A stretch of DNA of 64,000 nucleotides. Source: Orenia metallireducens (GTDB lineage: Bacteria > Bacillota > Halanaerobiia > Halobacteroidales > Halobacteroidaceae). Under the pieces are notes generated by a model. That model did not search any database and was not told the DNA's origin. It saw only the letters and a list, made by a program, of their open reading frames with translations. Shown one piece after another: positions 36,703 to 47,044 of the stretch. Position 1 is the first letter of the stretch. Every line of letters starts with the position of its first letter. The stretch covers positions 92,590-156,589 of the forward strand of contig NZ_LWDV01000009.1 of assembly GCF_001693735.1 (NCBI RefSeq), read 5' to 3'. A program made the position numbers and the translations under genes.

Positions 36703-37647
36703 ATGATTAAGACAGAATTATGCAAGTTGTTAGATATAGAACATCCGATTATTCAAGGTGGAATGGCTTGGATTGCTACTGGGGAGTTGGCAGCAGCAGT
36801 TTCTCAAGCTGGAGGCTTAGGGATTATAGGAGCAGGAAATGCTCCTGCTGATGTTGTCAGAGAAGAGATACAGAAGGTTAAAAAGGTGACAGATAAACCT
36901 TTTGGAGTTAATGTAATGTTATTGTCTCCTTATGTAGATGAAGTGATAGATGTTGTAATTGAAGAAAAGGTTCCTGTAGTAACTACAGGGGCTGGGAATC
37001 CAGGGAAGTATATAGATGCTTTAAAAGAGGCTGGAACCAAGATAATCCCTGTTGTTCCTTCAGTTGCATTGGCTAAAAGAATGGCACGGTTAGGCGTTGA
37101 TGCTATTATTGCAGAAGGAAGTGAAGCAGGGGGACATATTGGTGAATTGACTACAATGCCTTTAATTCCTCAGATTGCTAGATCAGTTGATCTTCCAGTA
37201 ATTGCAGCAGGTGGAGTTGCTGATGGCTATGGATTGGCTGCTGTATTGTCATTGGGAGCTGTAGGTGCCCAAGTTGGTACCCGTTTTATCTGTGCTGAAG
37301 AATGTATAGTTCATGAGAATTATAAGAAGGCTATCTTAAAAGCAAGGGATAGAGATGCCATAGTTACGGCTCGTTCTACTGGACATCCAGTAAGAAACCT
37401 TAAGAATAAATTAACTCGTCAAATTGAAGCTATGGAGCAAGAAGGAGTTCCAAAAGAAGAGATTGAAGAGTTGGGTATTGGGCGATTGAGAAGGGCAGTA
37501 GTTGATGGAGATGTAGATGAAGGAACTGTTATGGCTGGTCAAGTGGCTGCAATGGTATCAAAGGTAGAACCAGCAGAGGATATCATTTCCGATATTATCG
37601 AAGGTGCAGAGAAGGTACTTAGAGATAATTGTAAATTAATAGTTTAA
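36703..37647 (+). CDS. fabK: Enoyl-ACP reductase II (FMN-dependent)
   Basis: A 314-residue TIM-barrel flavoprotein for the last reduction of each elongation cycle; replaces FabI. HPIIQGGMAWIATGELAAAV, EGSEAGGHIGE, PVIAAGGVADG and GAQVGTRFI are the FMN and active-site motifs. ATG after GGGAGGT. A second, more divergent paralogue lies 2.6 kb downstream. No fabI is seen here, so this is probably the main enoyl reductase. Confidence 0.95.
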   Translation: MIKTELCKLLDIEHPIIQGGMAWIATGELAAAVSQAGGLGIIGAGNAPADVVREEIQKVKKVTDKPFGVNVMLLSPYVDEVIDVVIEEKVPVVTTGAGNPGKYIDALKEAGTKIIPVVPSVALAKRMARLGVDAIIAEGSEAGGHIGELTTMPLIPQIARSVDLPVIAAGGVADGYGLAAVLSLGAVGAQVGTRFICAEECIVHENYKKAILKARDRDAIVTARSTGHPVRNLKNKLTRQIEAMEQEGVPKEEIEELGIGRLRRAVVDGDVDEGTVMAGQVAAMVSKVEPAEDIISDIIEGAEKVLRDNCKLIV

Positions 37648-37681
37648 TTACTACTTACTGAACTTAAAAGGAGGAACTAAG

Positions 37682-38599
37682 ATGGGTAAAGTGGCTTTTA
37701 TTTTTCCTGGACAAGGATCTCAACAAGTTGGCATGGGAGCAGATTTAGTTGAAGAATTTGCAGTAGCCAAAGAGACCTTTGCAGAAGCAGATAATGCTTT
37801 AGATATAGATATTTCTAAATTATGTTTTGAGGGACCAGCAGAAGATTTGCAGAAGACTTCTAATACTCAACCAGCAATCTTAACTACTAGTATTGCAGTC
37901 TATAGAGTGTTAAAAGAGAAGGGAATTGAGCCTGATATAGTTGCTGGACACAGTTTAGGAGAGTATTCAGCTTTAGTAGCAGCTGGAGTATTAGACTTTA
38001 CTGATGCAGTAAAATTGGTAAGAAAGCGTGGTCAGTTAATGGAAGAGGCTGATGGGACTATGGCTGCCATTATCGGTTTAAATGCTAAAGAAGTAGAAGA
38101 GCTCTGTCAAAAGGCTTCAACAGCTGGTATAGTAGAACCTGCCAACTACAACTGTCCAGGGCAGATTGTTATCTCTGGAGAGAAAGAAGGAGTAGAGCAA
38201 GCTACTAAATTAGCTCAAGAGGCTGGAGCTAAAAAAGCTGTTATCCTAAATGTAAGTGGTCCTTTCCATTCTAGTTTAATGGAGCCGGCTGGTGAAAAAC
38301 TATCTAAAGAGTTAGCAGAGGTTACCCTTAATGATGCTCAAGTTCCAGTAGTAACCAATATAAATGCAGAATTCACTACTAAAGATGAAGATTTTGTTCA
38401 AGCTTTAATTAAACAAATTAGTGGTTCTGTACGTTGGGAAGAATCAGTTAAAGCTATGATTGAGGATGGTGTAGATACCTTTGTTGAAGTTGGACCTGGT
38501 AGAGTCTTAAAAGGGTTTATGAGAAGGATTGATCGTAAGGTAACTGCTTTAAATGTAGAAGATTTAGCATCTTTAGAAAAAACGTTGAAAAAATTATAA
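37682..38599 (+). CDS. fabD: Malonyl-CoA:ACP transacylase
   Basis: A 305-residue transacylase loading malonyl onto ACP. FPGQGSQQVGMG at the start, nucleophile Ser in GHSLGEYSAL, and the later FHSSLM His motif. ATG after AGGAGGAAC. Confidence 0.97.
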   Translation: MGKVAFIFPGQGSQQVGMGADLVEEFAVAKETFAEADNALDIDISKLCFEGPAEDLQKTSNTQPAILTTSIAVYRVLKEKGIEPDIVAGHSLGEYSALVAAGVLDFTDAVKLVRKRGQLMEEADGTMAAIIGLNAKEVEELCQKASTAGIVEPANYNCPGQIVISGEKEGVEQATKLAQEAGAKKAVILNVSGPFHSSLMEPAGEKLSKELAEVTLNDAQVPVVTNINAEFTTKDEDFVQALIKQISGSVRWEESVKAMIEDGVDTFVEVGPGRVLKGFMRRIDRKVTALNVEDLASLEKTLKKL

Positions 38600-38666
38600 T
38601 CTCAAGTTATAAAATATAGATGTTTTGGCAAAATATTATTGAAATAGAAGTTAAAGGGGTGAAACT

Positions 38667-39416
38667 ATGAGGTTAAAGGATAAAGTTGCTGTTGTTACAG
38701 GTAGTTCTAGAGGAATTGGAAAGGCTATTGCGCTTAAATTAGCTAAAGAGGGTGCTACAATAGTCATTAACTACCCTTTTGCAGGAGAAGCTGAAAATGC
38801 GCAAGAGGCTGTAGGTGAAATTGAAGCATTGGGTGGTAAAGCTATTGCTATTGAAGCTGATGTAACAGATATGGATCAAGTTAAAGATATGGTTAAGGCT
38901 ACTACTAAGGAATTGGGTAGCCTTGATATTTTAATCAATAATGCAGGAATTACCCGTGATACAGTATTGATGAGAATGAAGGAAAGTGATTGGGATGCAG
39001 TATTAACTGTTAACCTTAAGGGTGCTTTTAATGCTACTAAAGCTGTAACTAGAACGATGATGAAGCAGAAAAGTGGTAGAATCATTAACATGTCTTCTGT
39101 AATTGGATTAGTAGGTAATACAGGTCAAGCAAATTATGCTGCATCTAAAGCTGGTTTAATTGGATTTACTAAATCTGTAGCTAAAGAGTTGGCTACAAGA
39201 GGGATAACTGTAAATGCCATTGCTCCAGGTTTTATTAAGACAGCTATGACTGATGAGTTACCTGAAAATGTGGTAGAAGAGATGATAGCTGCTATTCCAA
39301 TGAAGGAGTTTGGTGAAGTAGAGGATATTGCTAATTTAGTAGCTTTTTTAGCTAGTGATGAGGCAAGATATATCACTGGTGAAGTTATTAGAGTTGATGG
39401 TGGAATGGTAATGTAA
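38667..39416 (+). CDS. fabG: 3-oxoacyl-ACP reductase
   Basis: A 249-residue SDR reducing beta-ketoacyl-ACP with NADPH. TGSSRGIGKAIA, NNAGITRD, the Ser-Tyr-Lys set SSVIG / YAASKAG and C-terminal YITGEVIRVDGGM. ATG after AAGGGGTGA. Confidence 0.97.
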   Translation: MRLKDKVAVVTGSSRGIGKAIALKLAKEGATIVINYPFAGEAENAQEAVGEIEALGGKAIAIEADVTDMDQVKDMVKATTKELGSLDILINNAGITRDTVLMRMKESDWDAVLTVNLKGAFNATKAVTRTMMKQKSGRIINMSSVIGLVGNTGQANYAASKAGLIGFTKSVAKELATRGITVNAIAPGFIKTAMTDELPENVVEEMIAAIPMKEFGEVEDIANLVAFLASDEARYITGEVIRVDGGMVM

Positions 39417-39422
39417 TTTTTA

Positions 39423-39525
39423 GTTGACAGTTAGCAGTTGACAGTGTACAGTTAGAAGAGAAGTTGTTATCTGAAATTTTAACAGAATTTGCAGTTAGTT
39501 CTTTAACTGTCAATTATCAATTCTA
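39423..39525. repeat. GTTGACAGT-type inverted intergenic repeat inside the fab operon
   Basis: Short direct repeats of GTTGACAGT at 39423-39445 are mirrored by TAACTGTCAATTATCAATTC at about 39504-39522, forming a long imperfect hairpin between fabG and acpP. Confidence 0.55.
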
Positions 39526-39625
39526 CATTGCAAATAGAATTGTAATTGTGCCGGTCTCGATGACCAAATAATGAAAATTACATTACGTTTTTTAAATAGA
39601 ATTTTCATTGAAAGGGGGTGAAAGT

Positions 39626-39856
39626 ATGAACATATTTGAGACAGTAAAGGATATTGTTGTTGCAGAATTAGGTGTAGACCCTGAAGAAGTAACTTTAGAG
39701 GCTTCTTTTATCGATGATTTAGGAGCTGATTCTTTAGATATCGTAGAGGTTGTTATGGCCTTTGAAGAGGAGTTTGATATTGAAATTCCTGATGAAGATG
39801 CTGAAGATATTGAAACAGTTCAAGATGCTGTAGATTATATTGAAAATGCATTGTAA
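39626..39856 (+). CDS. acpP: Acyl carrier protein
   Basis: A 76-residue, very acidic carrier. The phosphopantetheine Ser is in [10 protein letters not shown]. The start is ATG 39626 ([11 protein letters not shown]), 7 bases after AAAGGGGGTGA; an in-frame start 18 bases earlier overlaps that site. Separated from fabG by an inverted repeat and followed by a terminator, so it may be expressed more strongly on its own. Confidence 0.97.
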   Translation: MNIFETVKDIVVAELGVDPEEVTLEASFIDDLGADSLDIVEVVMAFEEEFDIEIPDEDAEDIETVQDAVDYIENAL

Positions 39857-39870
39857 TTTTAATTTTTAAT

Positions 39871-39902
39871 GTCCCCGTTTATTCCTATAAGCGGGGCTTT
39901 AA
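39871..39902 (+). terminator. Terminator after acpP
   Basis: CCCCGTTTA and TAAGCGGGG arms around a short loop, then CTTTAAT. It ends the first fab transcript. Confidence 0.65.
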
Positions 39903-40240
39903 TCAAATAACTTCATTTTTAATTTGAAATCATATGATAATAGAATTATTACTAGATAAATAATTTTAAAGATTAATTTTAATAACCAAAGCTAAAATAT
40001 TAGGAATTGATTGATATTATATAAGTCAGAAGATTTCATAGTTGCTAGAAAGTTCTATAGAATTATAGATGTAATAATATGGTTGTTGCTTAGGTTTAAC
40101 ATATGAAATTAACTGAAATTTAAGAGATAAATACTTTGCGATTCCTAAATTTAAATGTTTTTATATAGATATAAATCTTCTCTAAGAAGATTTAGTATTG
40201 CTTACTGATTGCTCAAATAAATGATGATGGGGGAATCGAT
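39903..40240. other. Gap between acpP and the second fabK-like gene
   Basis: About 340 AT-rich bases. A short hairpin (ATCTTCTCTAAGAAGAT) lies at about 40176-40192. No clear promoter or gene seen. Confidence 0.35.
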
Positions 40241-41203
40241 TTGAAATTATCTGATTTAAGAATAGGAAAATTAATTGCTAAAGTTCCAATTGTACAAGGT
40301 GGAATGGCTGTTAGAGTATCTACTGCTCCTTTGGCAGCTGCTGTGGCAAATGAAGGTGGGATTGGCTTAATAGCTGGTTCAGGTCTTAAAGTAGATGAGT
40401 TGAAAGCAGAAATTCGTAAAGCTAGGGAGCTGTCCAAAGGGATTATAGGTGTCAATATTATGGTTGCCGTTAGAGAGTTTAAAGAATTGGTAGATGCAGC
40501 CGTTAGTGAAGGGATTGATTTGATTGTAGCTGGAGCAGGTTTCTCTCGAGACTTGTTTACAGTAGGAAAAGAGACTGGGGTAGAGATAGTTCCTATTGTC
40601 TCTTCTGTAAAGTTAGCTAAAATTTCTGAAAAGTTAGGAGCTTCTGCTATTGTTGTAGAAGGTAAAGAGGCAGGAGGTCATTTAGGTACAGATCAACCTA
40701 TGAAGACCTTGGTTAAAAAGATTGTTAAGGCAGTTAAAATACCTGTAATTGCAGCAGGTGGAATCATTGATGGTAAAGATATTGCTGAAGTATTAAAGTT
40801 AGGTGCTAGTGGTGTACAGATGGGATCAAGATTTGTAGCAAGTGAAGAGTGTGAGGTGGATGATAGCTTTAAACAGACCTACATAAATTCTAGTAAAGAG
40901 GATAGTGTTTTAATCAATAGTCCAGTAGGTCTACCTGGTAGAGCCTTAAAGAATGAATTCTTTGATAGATTAAATAATAATGAAGTTGATACTGGTAAGA
41001 GTTGTGATTATATATGTTTAAAGAAATGCTCTCATAGTTTTTGTATTATGGATTCTTTAATCAAAGCCCAAGAAGGTAATATGACCCATGGATTGGTCTT
41101 TGCAGGAGAGAGAGCACATTTAATTGATAAAGTCTTACCTGTAAAAGAGATAATAAATAATTTAGTAAATGAAGCAAGAAAGTATCTGGGAGGGGAAGAG
41201 TAA
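40241..41203 (+). CDS. FabK/nitronate monooxygenase-type flavoprotein with a C-terminal Cys cluster
   Basis: A 320-residue FMN TIM barrel like FabK ([51 protein letters not shown]). Unlike the first fabK it carries a Cys-rich segment near residues 250-265, [14 protein letters not shown], which may bind a metal or Fe-S cluster. It may be an enoyl reductase variant or a separate flavin oxidoreductase. TTG start after GGGGGAA. Its stop is 1 base before the fabF start, so it is translated together with fabF. Confidence 0.85.
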   Translation: MKLSDLRIGKLIAKVPIVQGGMAVRVSTAPLAAAVANEGGIGLIAGSGLKVDELKAEIRKARELSKGIIGVNIMVAVREFKELVDAAVSEGIDLIVAGAGFSRDLFTVGKETGVEIVPIVSSVKLAKISEKLGASAIVVEGKEAGGHLGTDQPMKTLVKKIVKAVKIPVIAAGGIIDGKDIAEVLKLGASGVQMGSRFVASEECEVDDSFKQTYINSSKEDSVLINSPVGLPGRALKNEFFDRLNNNEVDTGKSCDYICLKKCSHSFCIMDSLIKAQEGNMTHGLVFAGERAHLIDKVLPVKEIINNLVNEARKYLGGEE

Positions 41204-41204
41204 G

Positions 41205-42449
41205 ATGAATAAGCGTGTTGTAGTAACTGGAATGGGAGTTTTATCTCCTATAGGAATAGGTTTGGAAGAGTATTGGACTGCTTTAGTGGAAGGTAAATCT
41301 GGAATAACAAAGATTAGCCATTTTGATGCAGAAGAATATAAGACTCAAATTGCTGGCGAAATTAAAGGTTTTAAAGCAGAGAAATATGGTCTTGACCGCA
41401 AAGAAGCCAAGAGAATGGACCGTTATACTCAATTTGCTGTTGTGGCAGCTCAGATGGCAATCAAAGATGCTGGATTAGAGATTAATGAAGAGAATGCTGA
41501 AAGAGTAGGAACTATTATTGGTTCTGGAATTGGTGGAATTGAAGTTCTAGAAGAACAGCACAAGAGATTATTAGATAAAGGTCCTAATCGAGTAACACCT
41601 TTTTTAATTCCTATGATGATTGCTAATATGGCAGCAGGACAAGTATCAATTTACACAGGAGCTAAAGGACCTAACACCTCTGTTGTAACAGCATGTGCTA
41701 GTGCAACCAATTCTCTTGGTGATGCTTTCGAGACTATTCGCCGTGGAGATGCTGATGCGATGATTGCAGGAGGAACTGAAGCGTGTATAACTCCACTAGC
41801 CTTTGCTGGATTCTGTTCTATGAAGGCTATGAGTACTAATAATGATGATCCACAAGGTGCTAGTCGTCCTTTTGATGCTGAGCGTGATGGTTTTGTTATG
41901 GGAGAAGGTTCTGGTATCTTAATCTTAGAATCTTTAGAGAGTGCACAAGCAAGAGGGGCTAAAATTTATGCTGAAATGGTAGGTTATGGTGCATCGGCTG
42001 ATGCCCATCATATTACAGCTCCAGCACCAGGAGGTATAGGAGCAGCAAAAGCAATGAAAATGGCTATAGATAAAGCGGGAATCTCTCTTGAAGAGATGGA
42101 TTATATCAATGCCCATGGAACTTCTACACCACCAAATGATGAATTAGAGACTGCAGCGATTAAACAAGTCTTTGGTGATTATGCTAGTAATATAGCTATC
42201 AGTTCTACTAAGTCAATGACAGGGCATTTATTAGGAGCTGCTGGAGGTATTGAAGCAATTGCTTCAATATTGGCTATTAAGAATAATATAGTGCCTCCAA
42301 CAATCAATTACAAAAATGAAGATCCAAAATGTGATCTTGATTATGTTCCAAACAAAGCTAGAGAGCGTGAAGTGAAGGTAGCTCTATCTAATTCTTTAGG
42401 CTTTGGTGGTCATAATGCTGCTATTGTATTTAAAGAATATAATGAATAA
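41205..42449 (+). CDS. fabF: Beta-ketoacyl-ACP synthase II
   Basis: A 414-residue elongating condensing enzyme. Start ATG 41205 ([17 protein letters not shown]) after GGGAGGGGAAGAG. Catalytic Cys in TACASATNS, His in [11 protein letters not shown] and His in [13 protein letters not shown]. Sits between the fabK-like gene and rnc. Confidence 0.97.
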   Translation: MNKRVVVTGMGVLSPIGIGLEEYWTALVEGKSGITKISHFDAEEYKTQIAGEIKGFKAEKYGLDRKEAKRMDRYTQFAVVAAQMAIKDAGLEINEENAERVGTIIGSGIGGIEVLEEQHKRLLDKGPNRVTPFLIPMMIANMAAGQVSIYTGAKGPNTSVVTACASATNSLGDAFETIRRGDADAMIAGGTEACITPLAFAGFCSMKAMSTNNDDPQGASRPFDAERDGFVMGEGSGILILESLESAQARGAKIYAEMVGYGASADAHHITAPAPGGIGAAKAMKMAIDKAGISLEEMDYINAHGTSTPPNDELETAAIKQVFGDYASNIAISSTKSMTGHLLGAAGGIEAIASILAIKNNIVPPTINYKNEDPKCDLDYVPNKAREREVKVALSNSLGFGGHNAAIVFKEYNE

Positions 42450-42466
42450 TTTAGGATGTGGGCAAG

Positions 42467-43162
42467 ATGACAGGTTATAATAAAGGTTTAGAAGAATTAC
42501 AGCAGCAACTCAATATCTTTTTTAATGATGTAGAATTATTACAAAGAGCTGTTACCCATAAATCTTATGCTAATGAAAATAGACATTTAGGATTAAAAGA
42601 TAATGAACGATTAGAATTTTTAGGAGATTCAATTCAAGATTTGGTTGTCAGCGAATATATGTTCATAGAGTATCCTGATTATCCCGAAGGAGAGTTAGCT
42701 AAGATTAGATCTGTTGTTGTTAGTGCTCCAGTATTAGCAGAAAAAGCTAAAGAGATCAATCTAGGTAAATATCTACTCTTAGGAAAAGGAGAAGAGATGA
42801 CTGGTGGTAGAGATAGAGATTCTATCTTAGCTGATGCCTTTGAAGCCTTAGTTGGTAGTATTTACTTAGATCAAGGTTTAGATGTTATTAAAGATTTTAT
42901 TTTGGGTTTATTAGTCCCTGATATTAAGAGGGTAGAACGGGGAGAGCATATCCAAGATTATAAGACTTTATTACAAGAACTAGTTCAGAAGAACTCTAAT
43001 TTGAGACCAGAATATGAAGTTGTTAAGGAAGAAGGTCCAGATCACAACAAAAGGTTTACTATTAGAGTAAACCTTGAAGAGCGGGTTTTGGGTGTTGGTG
43101 CAGGAAGTAGTAAAAAAGAAGCAGAACAAAAAGCAGCTAAAGATGCTATTGATAAGGTATAA
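42467..43162 (+). CDS. rnc: Ribonuclease III
   Basis: A 231-residue double-strand RNA endonuclease. Catalytic domain with NERLEFLGDSIQDLVVSEY, GKGEEMTGGRDRDSILADAFEALVGS; dsRNA-binding domain about 155-230 (DYKTLLQELVQK ... GAGSSKKEAEQKAAKDAI). I take ATG 42467, since AGGA at 42453-42456 is 10 bases upstream; the in-frame GTG 42458 is only one base from it. Last gene of the fabK2-fabF-rnc unit. Confidence 0.95.
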   Translation: MTGYNKGLEELQQQLNIFFNDVELLQRAVTHKSYANENRHLGLKDNERLEFLGDSIQDLVVSEYMFIEYPDYPEGELAKIRSVVVSAPVLAEKAKEINLGKYLLLGKGEEMTGGRDRDSILADAFEALVGSIYLDQGLDVIKDFILGLLVPDIKRVERGEHIQDYKTLLQELVQKNSNLRPEYEVVKEEGPDHNKRFTIRVNLEERVLGVGAGSSKKEAEQKAAKDAIDKV

Positions 43163-43191
43163 AGTAGCTCCCTATGGGGCTACTTTTTCTT
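43163..43191 (+). terminator. Terminator after rnc
   Basis: AGTAGCTCC and GGGGCTACT arms around CTAT, followed by TTTTTCTTT. Confidence 0.85.
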
Positions 43192-43286
43192 TAATTAATA
43201 AGTTATCTTGTTTCATTATTATAGAAGATTTTTATACTATTTTTTCTAAAAGGCTAGATTTTATATTATTATCTAGGGGGGCTTAT

Positions 43287-44549
43287 ATGAATTTTTATCT
43301 TTATCAATTTAAATGGCTTATAATAGCTTCTATAGCAGGATTATTGATAGCCTTCTTTTTTGTGGTTGTTCCTGAAGGATTTCTGTATGATGTCAGTGGA
43401 AGAGATTATGGAGAGGATGGTAGAGTCGAAAGGTTTACTTCTGTCACCCAATTAAAAGATTCATCCTTGCTAATTATTGGTTATAGCAAGAAGGGGTTTA
43501 ATACTCAAAATAAGGGTGCTTATCTTCTAAAGGTTGCTTTAAATGGTAGTCAAGGGTGGAGTAAAAGTTTTAGTGAAGAAGGAAATATTAAATTTAATGG
43601 GATTCAAGAAGTATCAGATAGTGGAGTTATATTAGTAGGTGAAAAATCTTTATCTGCTAACAGTAAGGTAGATGCTTACATACTAAAAGTAGACAAGCAA
43701 GGTAATAAGAAATGGTCTATGCAATTTGGTGATAAATATGCAGATTCTTTTAAAGTAGTTAAGGAATTGAGGGATGGGTCTTTACTTATAGGGGGCAAGG
43801 TTAGAATAGCTCAAGGAGAAGATTCTTTTAATGAGCAGGCTTATTTAGTTAAATTAGATAAAGATGGTAAACAAGAGTGGATAAAGGAATTTGGTGGGGA
43901 GTATTATGATGGAATTAACTCTATTAAGGAGGCCCTTGATGGTGGTATTGTTTTAGTAGGATATTATGGGACTGATAGATACATGTATAGTAGAAATGCT
44001 TATATTATCAAATTGGATTCAGTAGGTAATCAGCAGTGGTCTAAGATTATTGGAGAAGAGGGATATAATAGTAGCCTTAACTCTGTTATAGAGAATAAAG
44101 AAGGGGAATTAATCTTAGTAGGTCAAGTCCGAGGCAAAGAGGCAGACTCTTATGGTGGTTATATAGTTAAGTTGAATTCTAATGGAGATAAATTGTGGAC
44201 TAAGGTTTATCAAAATCAAGAAGAAGAGGATTATTATCTGTTTACGGATATTGCAGAAGCAGAAGATGATTATTTTATAATAGTAGGGTATAAACTAATA
44301 TTTATTGAAGAGTCTAGTGATTACCGTCATGTATCTTATGTGAGCAAAATAGATGAAAGTGGTCAAAAGAAATGGACAAAGTCCTTTAGATCATCTTATC
44401 AAGATGGTGGATTTAACTCTATTAGTAAGGTTGATAATGGTGATTTTATCTTGGCGGGGTGGATACAAGACCGTCAAGAGGTTGATGGTTATTTATTAAA
44501 AATAGATTCTAAAGGTAATGAGGTTAAATTTGAAAAAGAGCAGGACTAA
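43287..44549 (+). CDS. Membrane-anchored beta-propeller-like repeat protein
   Basis: A 420-residue protein. ATG 43287 after TAGGGGGG. One N-terminal membrane helix (about 8-29) places the rest outside the cell. The outer part is about seven repeats of 45-55 residues with a common core like YLLKVDKQGNKKWSMQFG, each preceded by GGIVLVGY-type strands. This pattern predicts a beta-propeller. I do not recognise a named family. It precedes a flavoprotein by 17 bases and may be co-transcribed, although a functional link is not apparent. Confidence 0.75.
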   Translation: MNFYLYQFKWLIIASIAGLLIAFFFVVVPEGFLYDVSGRDYGEDGRVERFTSVTQLKDSSLLIIGYSKKGFNTQNKGAYLLKVALNGSQGWSKSFSEEGNIKFNGIQEVSDSGVILVGEKSLSANSKVDAYILKVDKQGNKKWSMQFGDKYADSFKVVKELRDGSLLIGGKVRIAQGEDSFNEQAYLVKLDKDGKQEWIKEFGGEYYDGINSIKEALDGGIVLVGYYGTDRYMYSRNAYIIKLDSVGNQQWSKIIGEEGYNSSLNSVIENKEGELILVGQVRGKEADSYGGYIVKLNSNGDKLWTKVYQNQEEEDYYLFTDIAEAEDDYFIIVGYKLIFIEESSDYRHVSYVSKIDESGQKKWTKSFRSSYQDGGFNSISKVDNGDFILAGWIQDRQEVDGYLLKIDSKGNEVKFEKEQD

Positions 44550-44566
44550 TAAGGAGGAGTATGTAA

Positions 44567-45793
44567 ATGTATGATTTAATTGTAGTAGGAGGCGGTGCAG
44601 CAGGGATGATGGCTGCAGGTATAGCAGCTAATCGTGGTAAGGAGGTCTTATTATTAGAGAAGAATGAACAGTTGGGTAAGAAGATATTGATTACTGGTAA
44701 GGGTAGATGTAATTTAACTAATGATTGTGGGATAGAGGAAATTATTAAAAATTTCCCTGATAATGGAAAGTTTTTATATAGTGCATTATATACTTTTTCT
44801 AATTGGCAGTTAAAAGATTTCTTTAATAAACTAGGTGTTAAGACCAAAGTAGAGAGGGGAGATAGAGTCTTTCCAGTCTCTGATTCTGCAAGAGATGTCG
44901 TTGAAGCTCTTAAAAGGTTTATTAAGGATGCAGGAGTTGAGGTGAAGTTGAAGACTAGTGTAGAGAAAATAATTGCTGAGAACAGAGAGGTAAAGGGAGT
45001 TAAAACCTCTGGTGGGAAGGAGTACTACACTTCCAATGTCCTAATTGCTGTTGGGGGAAAATCTTATCCTACAACAGGTTCTTCTGGTGATGGTTATACT
45101 ATGGCAGAAGATTTAGGACATAATATAAGGTCTGTTAAACCTTCTTTAGTTCCTTTAAAAACTAAAGAGGAGTGGGTTAAAGAGTTACAAGGGTTAAACT
45201 TAAGAAATGTTAGCGCAACTTTAATGATTGATGATAAGAAGAAGAAAGAAGAGTTTGGTGAGATGCTATTTACTCATTTTGGAGTCAGTGGACCTATTAT
45301 CTTAACCCTAAGTCGTGATGTAGTGGATTACTTAGGTAAAGCACAGATTAAGTTAAGGATTAATCTGAAACCAGCTTTGTCCTATGAGCAGCTTGATAAT
45401 AGATTACAAAGAGACTTTGAAGAATATTCTCGTAAACAGTTTAAGAATAGTTTAGGGGACCTATTACCAAGTAAGCTGATACCTGTAATTATTAATCTAT
45501 CATCTATTTCTGAAGACAAAGAAGTTAATCAGATTACTAAAGAGGAAAGACAAGAATTGGTTGAACTGTTGACCAACTTGGAAATTACTATTATAGGAAC
45601 TATGGGTTTTAACCTCTCTATTGTGACCAAAGGTGGAGTTGCTACTGATGAAATTAATCCAAGTACTATGGAATCTAAGTTGGTTCAAGGGCTCTATTTT
45701 GCTGGAGAGGTTATTGATGTAGATGCTTATACAGGAGGCTTTAACTTACAAGGTGCTTTTTCTATGGGATATTTAGTAGGAAATAATATTTAA
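44567..45793 (+). CDS. HI0933/YhiN-family FAD-dependent oxidoreductase
   Basis: A 408-residue flavoprotein with LIVVGGGAAGMMAAGIAA (FAD Rossmann motif), NEQLGKKILITGKGRCNLTN and C-terminal GLYFAGEVIDVDAYTGGFNLQ, all diagnostic of the HI0933 family. Physiological reaction unknown. ATG after AAGGAGGAG. Confidence 0.92.
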   Translation: MYDLIVVGGGAAGMMAAGIAANRGKEVLLLEKNEQLGKKILITGKGRCNLTNDCGIEEIIKNFPDNGKFLYSALYTFSNWQLKDFFNKLGVKTKVERGDRVFPVSDSARDVVEALKRFIKDAGVEVKLKTSVEKIIAENREVKGVKTSGGKEYYTSNVLIAVGGKSYPTTGSSGDGYTMAEDLGHNIRSVKPSLVPLKTKEEWVKELQGLNLRNVSATLMIDDKKKKEEFGEMLFTHFGVSGPIILTLSRDVVDYLGKAQIKLRINLKPALSYEQLDNRLQRDFEEYSRKQFKNSLGDLLPSKLIPVIINLSSISEDKEVNQITKEERQELVELLTNLEITIIGTMGFNLSIVTKGGVATDEINPSTMESKLVQGLYFAGEVIDVDAYTGGFNLQGAFSMGYLVGNNI

Positions 45794-45910
45794 TAATATT
45801 TGAAGTATAATTTTGACATAAAAAAGGTTATACTTATTGTTTCTAGAATAAATTATAAATATATTATGGAAAATTCACTAAGATATATATATAATTAGGA
45901 GGGAGTAATA

Positions 45911-46372
45911 ATGCAGCAGCAAGAGATAGAATCAACGGCTTTGGAGATATTTAATAGAATAAAGGGCAGCCAAGAACAAAACTTAGATATATATATAAAA
46001 GAAGCAGTTTCTAAAAACAGTAATAAAAATGAAAAAGATAAAGAAGAAGAGATAAGAATGTTAAGGAAGAAAGTAAAAGAGATGATGGAAGAGAATAAGA
46101 AAAAAGAAGCTGAGATAGAAGAGATGAAGAAGATAGATGAATTAGAAGATCTTAAGGATGTTAATGAACTGATATATAATGAGTATGAAATAGCAAGTAA
46201 GGAAGAAAGAGAGAAGGTTGCACAGAAGATTATATTTTTGGCTGAATCAATAAAGGATAATGAATTTTTAGCTAAAAATACATTAGATACTTTTAATCTT
46301 TATAGGGAGAAAATGATATCTAGGTGTATCAAAGAAGAAGAGTTAGGTACTAAAGTTAAAAATTTAAGTTAG
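45911..46372 (+). CDS. Coiled-coil protein of unknown function
   Basis: A 153-residue, highly charged protein with a predicted coiled coil at about 50-90 (RKKVKEMMEENKKKEAEIEE). No signal peptide or membrane helix. I do not recognise it. ATG after AGGAGGGAG, a good site, so it is likely real. Confidence 0.65.
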   Translation: MQQQEIESTALEIFNRIKGSQEQNLDIYIKEAVSKNSNKNEKDKEEEIRMLRKKVKEMMEENKKKEAEIEEMKKIDELEDLKDVNELIYNEYEIASKEEREKVAQKIIFLAESIKDNEFLAKNTLDTFNLYREKMISRCIKEEELGTKVKNLS

Positions 46373-46495
46373 CTATAAATTGATTTAACTATATTCAGTT
46401 TAGTGTTTATTTAAATTTTAATTTGTAATATACTGGTTATATCTTATCTTCTTAAACATATTATTATACTATAAAGTATGTTTAGGAGGGGAATT

Positions 46496-47002
46496 ATGCC
46501 AAGGCGCTTTAATAACTTTAAAAGTTTTGTTGAGAGGTTGGTATTGACTACAATAATTATTGGATTTGTCATATTGGTAGGGGTACAGATGATTTTAACT
46601 AATCCTAACTTTAAGGATAGTTTAATAGCTAAAATACCAAAGATTGAGCATATTTTAGCTTTTGGACAAAGAGAAGATTTTAAGGAGAAGGCTCAAGCAG
46701 TATTCTCTACAGTAAATCAGAAGGATTATGTTGTTATTTCATTACAGAATAAAGCATCTTATCCTGATGCTAAAGTTATTATAAACGGACAAGTGATTGG
46801 AGATTTTGGTAGAGGGTATATTAAAGTTAATATAGAAGCAGGGGATTATCTAACCATCGATACTCGCGGTATAGGTGCTGGTCTGTGGTTTGAAGTAACT
46901 GGTATATCTAATGGGGTTGAGAGCTTTAAGATAGGTCAACAGTTTTGGGTTAAAGACGAGCTTAAGACTCTAGGAAAGGTAGAAAATTTAAATAAATTCT
47001 AA
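46496..47002 (+). CDS. Small single-pass membrane protein, unknown family
   Basis: A 168-residue protein. The start is ATG 46496 (MPRRFNNFKSF), because TAGGAGGGG lies 6-7 bases upstream and would overlap an earlier in-frame ATG. One membrane helix (about 18-38) is followed by an extracellular domain of beta character (DYVVISLQNKASYPDAKVII) that could be a small carbohydrate- or peptide-binding fold. Unknown function. Ends just before the aro operon leader. Confidence 0.7.
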   Translation: MPRRFNNFKSFVERLVLTTIIIGFVILVGVQMILTNPNFKDSLIAKIPKIEHILAFGQREDFKEKAQAVFSTVNQKDYVVISLQNKASYPDAKVIINGQVIGDFGRGYIKVNIEAGDYLTIDTRGIGAGLWFEVTGISNGVESFKIGQQFWVKDELKTLGKVENLNKF

Positions 47003-47009
47003 ATTTAGC

Positions 47010-47038
47010 TTGCTTTAAAATAAAAGTTATGTTAAGAT
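47010..47038 (+). promoter_or_regulatory. Promoter of the hutP-aro operon
   Basis: TTGCTT (47010-47015) and TAAGAT (47033-47038) with 17-bp spacing. The expected start is about 47045, right before the first leader stem. Confidence 0.55.
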
Positions 47039-47044
47039 GTTGTA

